A DNA stretch of 64,000 nt, from NCBI GenBank assembly GCA_025757645.1, contig CP107216.1:248001-312000 (forward strand), written 5' to 3'. The translations under genes and the position numbers were made by a program. This stretch comes from Clostridiales bacterium. Lineage in GTDB: Bacteria > Bacillota > Clostridia > Oscillospirales > Oscillospiraceae. Below the pieces are notes generated by a model. The model was given only the letters and a program-made list of their open reading frames with translations. It did not search any database and was not told the DNA's origin. Position 1 is the stretch's first letter, and each line of letters opens with the position of its first letter. Positions 62,792-64,000 of the stretch are shown here, one piece after another.

Positions 62792-63726
62792 CGTGCATCA
62801 CCTCTGTCCTTCGGCATCACAGGTTTTCCGTCTGCATCGTAATTTCTAGGGTCTGCGGCGGGCACCTGAAAGCCGAACATAGAGCCGGCCTTCATGGCTT
62901 CTTCCTGCGCCTTGCTGACGCCGAGCTTTGCATTATACTCATTCGCGATGCTCCGGGCTTCGTCCTTGTCGGTAACGGGAATGTCCGTCTTGAAGTAGCC
63001 CTTTTCACCGCGCTTGATGATAATGATTTCGTCGCTGCCGGAAAGGACGCTGTAGCACTGCTCGGGCAGGTTGTCCCGAATCGGCTCGCAGGTATGGCCG
63101 CCGTATTCCATGCGCTCGGCAAACTCGCAAATGTGATAGAGGTTGCTCCCGATCTCCACATGGTAATCGTCGATATAGCGGCAGGTGCGGATCTGCTCTT
63201 CATTCCACGAATAGTGGATTTTCACCTTGCCGCCATCCGGAATGCGAAACAGCTCCTTGTAATGGCTGTCAATAAAACGGATTCCTTTCTCTGCGTCCTT
63301 CAGGTGCTGATCGAGCCAATCCCGGCGATAGCAATAGCAGTATAGGTTGTATTCGCCCCTGTCCGGGTTCAGGCGCAGAAGGTAGGCATACTTTTCGGTA
63401 TCCACACGAACGCCATAGTAGCCCGGCTCCTCCTGCATCCGGCTTTGGGGTGTGCAATAGCAGTACTTGGCAAGCGCCCTACGGTTATGAAGAATGTCGC
63501 CTTCCTCACGCAGAGAGTTGATTACCTCGTCAAACTCCGCCTTAAACTCGTCGGTTTTCAGCTCTTCCCGGAAGTCAAACCAACTGCTGAAAAAGCCGTT
63601 GCCGTCCGTGTCCATATCAGCCCGGAGGTGGCCGATCAGTCCGGTTTGCATGGAAATTTGCGTGCTCTGACGGAAGGTATATTTGTCCTCCGCCTCGATC
63701 ATTGCTCTTTTTTCATACTCGATCAT
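62788..63726 (-). CDS. Conserved ICE protein of unknown function (DUF3849-like context)
   Basis: 312 residues. The middle (LAKYCYCTPQSRMQEEPGYY, YLLRLNPDRGEYNLYCYCYR, WLDQHLKDAEKGIRFIDSHY) has aromatic and cysteine-rich motifs common in Tn1549-type proteins next to DUF3849. I cannot assign an activity. The stop and start overlap neighbours by four bases. Confidence 0.68.
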   Translation of the reverse strand: MIEYEKRAMIEAEDKYTFRQSTQISMQTGLIGHLRADMDTDGNGFFSSWFDFREELKTDEFKAEFDEVINSLREEGDILHNRRALAKYCYCTPQSRMQEEPGYYGVRVDTEKYAYLLRLNPDRGEYNLYCYCYRRDWLDQHLKDAEKGIRFIDSHYKELFRIPDGGKVKIHYSWNEEQIRTCRYIDDYHVEIGSNLYHICEFAERMEYGGHTCEPIRDNLPEQCYSVLSGSDEIIIIKRGEKGYFKTDIPVTDKDEARSIANEYNAKLGVSKAQEEAMKAGSMFGFQVPAADPRNYDADGKPVMPKDRGDAR

Positions 63727-64000
63727 CTTGCGTCACCTCTTTCTTTAGTCGGTTTCTTTTCCTGCGCGTGCATCTCTTTCGCTTTCTCCAAGCCCTTCTG
63801 CGCCCATTCGGGAAGGCGCTTTTCCTCCATGACACCGAGAAAATCCGTGCGATAAAAGGAGGTCTTTCTCCCGTCGTACAGAGAAATGCAGCAGCAGGTA
63901 CGGCCTCGCGCATTGGCCTGCGCGCCGAAGCCGCCGGTACACAGCATAAGCTGGTGATTGGCGTGGCGGAACTCAGGCCGGAGAATGCTGCCCTTGACGA
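63723..64000 (-). CDS. Conserved ICE protein, 5' part outside the window
   Basis: The frame is open to the window edge, giving at least 92 residues: VKGSILRPEFRHANHQLMLC, TGGFGAQANARGRTCCCISL, then a charged tail. The GSILRPEFRHANHQLMLCTG block is a familiar conserved segment of LtrC/ArdC-associated ICE proteins. Because conserved sequence continues upstream of the internal ATG at 63947, that ATG is not the start. Function unknown. Confidence 0.72.
   Translation of the reverse strand, partial: VKGSILRPEFRHANHQLMLCTGGFGAQANARGRTCCCISLYDGRKTSFYRTDFLGVMEEKRLPEWAQKGLEKAKEMHAQEKKPTKERGDAR

Larger units (their letters stand above)
7485..64000 (-). mobile_element. Integrative and conjugative element, Tn1549/CTn-like, right end outside window
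   Basis: A continuous minus-strand array starts with int/xis next to a tRNA. It contains a complete mobilisation set (MobC, relaxase, candidate oriT, VirD4), a mating-pore set (VirB4, VirB6, PrgI, Maff2, CHAP hydrolase, sortase) and maintenance genes (ParM, primase-like, giant methylase-helicase). Gene families and order match Tn1549-type elements of Firmicutes as I know them. Cargo sits at 12-28 kb (defence operon), 33.7-35.1 kb (AAA ATPase) and 45.6-53.4 kb. The left boundary lies somewhere between the tRNA terminator and the integrase stop. The genes usually seen after the CHAP gene (DUF4315, DUF4366, topoisomerase) are absent at that position, where the defence operon begins. Confidence 0.88.

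Overview
The window looks like a chromosomal segment of a gut-type Clostridia (Firmicutes) with an integrative and conjugative element (ICE) of the Tn1549/CTn type entering at about 7.5 kb and running off the right edge. I infer this from a GC-rich ClpB and a CLC-type transporter at the left, a complete tRNA-Ser at the junction, and a long all-minus-strand block of mobile-element families (MobC, MobA/VirD2-type relaxase, PcfB, VirD4, Maff2, VirB6, PrgI, VirB4, sortase B, CHAP hydrolase, ParM, DUF3991/TOPRIM primase, giant methylase-helicase). The species cannot be read from the sequence.

Layout. 0-1.9 kb: a nuclease-methylase gene with a suspicious 3' end. 2-6.8 kb: clpB, a ribbon-helix-helix regulator, and a CLC antiporter of the likely fluoride type. 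6.8-7.4 kb: two broken tRNA-Ser 5' halves followed by an intact tRNA-Ser(CGA), with GTTAGAAC repeats on both sides. 7.5-11.8 kb: tyrosine integrase, excisionase, sigma-like regulator, zinc-ribbon proteins and a self-cleaving LexA-like repressor with a perfect palindromic operator. 11.9-28 kb: a single 16-kb defence operon. 28-46 kb: conjugation, mobilisation and partition genes with a candidate oriT. 46-53.4 kb: accessory cargo (two DUF4143 ATPases, a peptidase-E-like protein, a radical SAM pair with MarR, an IS110). 53.4-64 kb: the 2520-residue methylase-helicase with an overprinted tnpV gene, then four genes chained by 4-base overlaps.

The most interesting system is the defence operon. Reading on the minus strand it is: XRE regulator, type III Mod, type III Res-like helicase-nuclease, C5-cytosine methylase (DrmMII-like), SNF2 helicase (DrmD-like), DrmA, DrmB, DrmC and a WYL regulator. 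It has its own consensus promoter at 28.0 kb and its own terminator at 11.8 kb. It mixes hallmarks of class 1 DISARM (drmD) and class 2 DISARM (drmMII), and a complete type III restriction-modification pair stands where a single DrmMI would be expected. This is a possible composite of DISARM and type III restriction carried by an ICE.

Secondary observations: a dyad operator set around a DUF4143 gene promoter, a 17-bp-armed palindrome on the MarR promoter, 69-bp direct repeats bounding a 5.4-kb cargo block, three IS21-like repeats at exact 42-bp spacing, a solitary AAA ATPase inserted in the conjugation operon, and a hairpin separating the clpB Shine-Dalgarno from its start codon. All family assignments come from motif recognition by eye; no database search was run.
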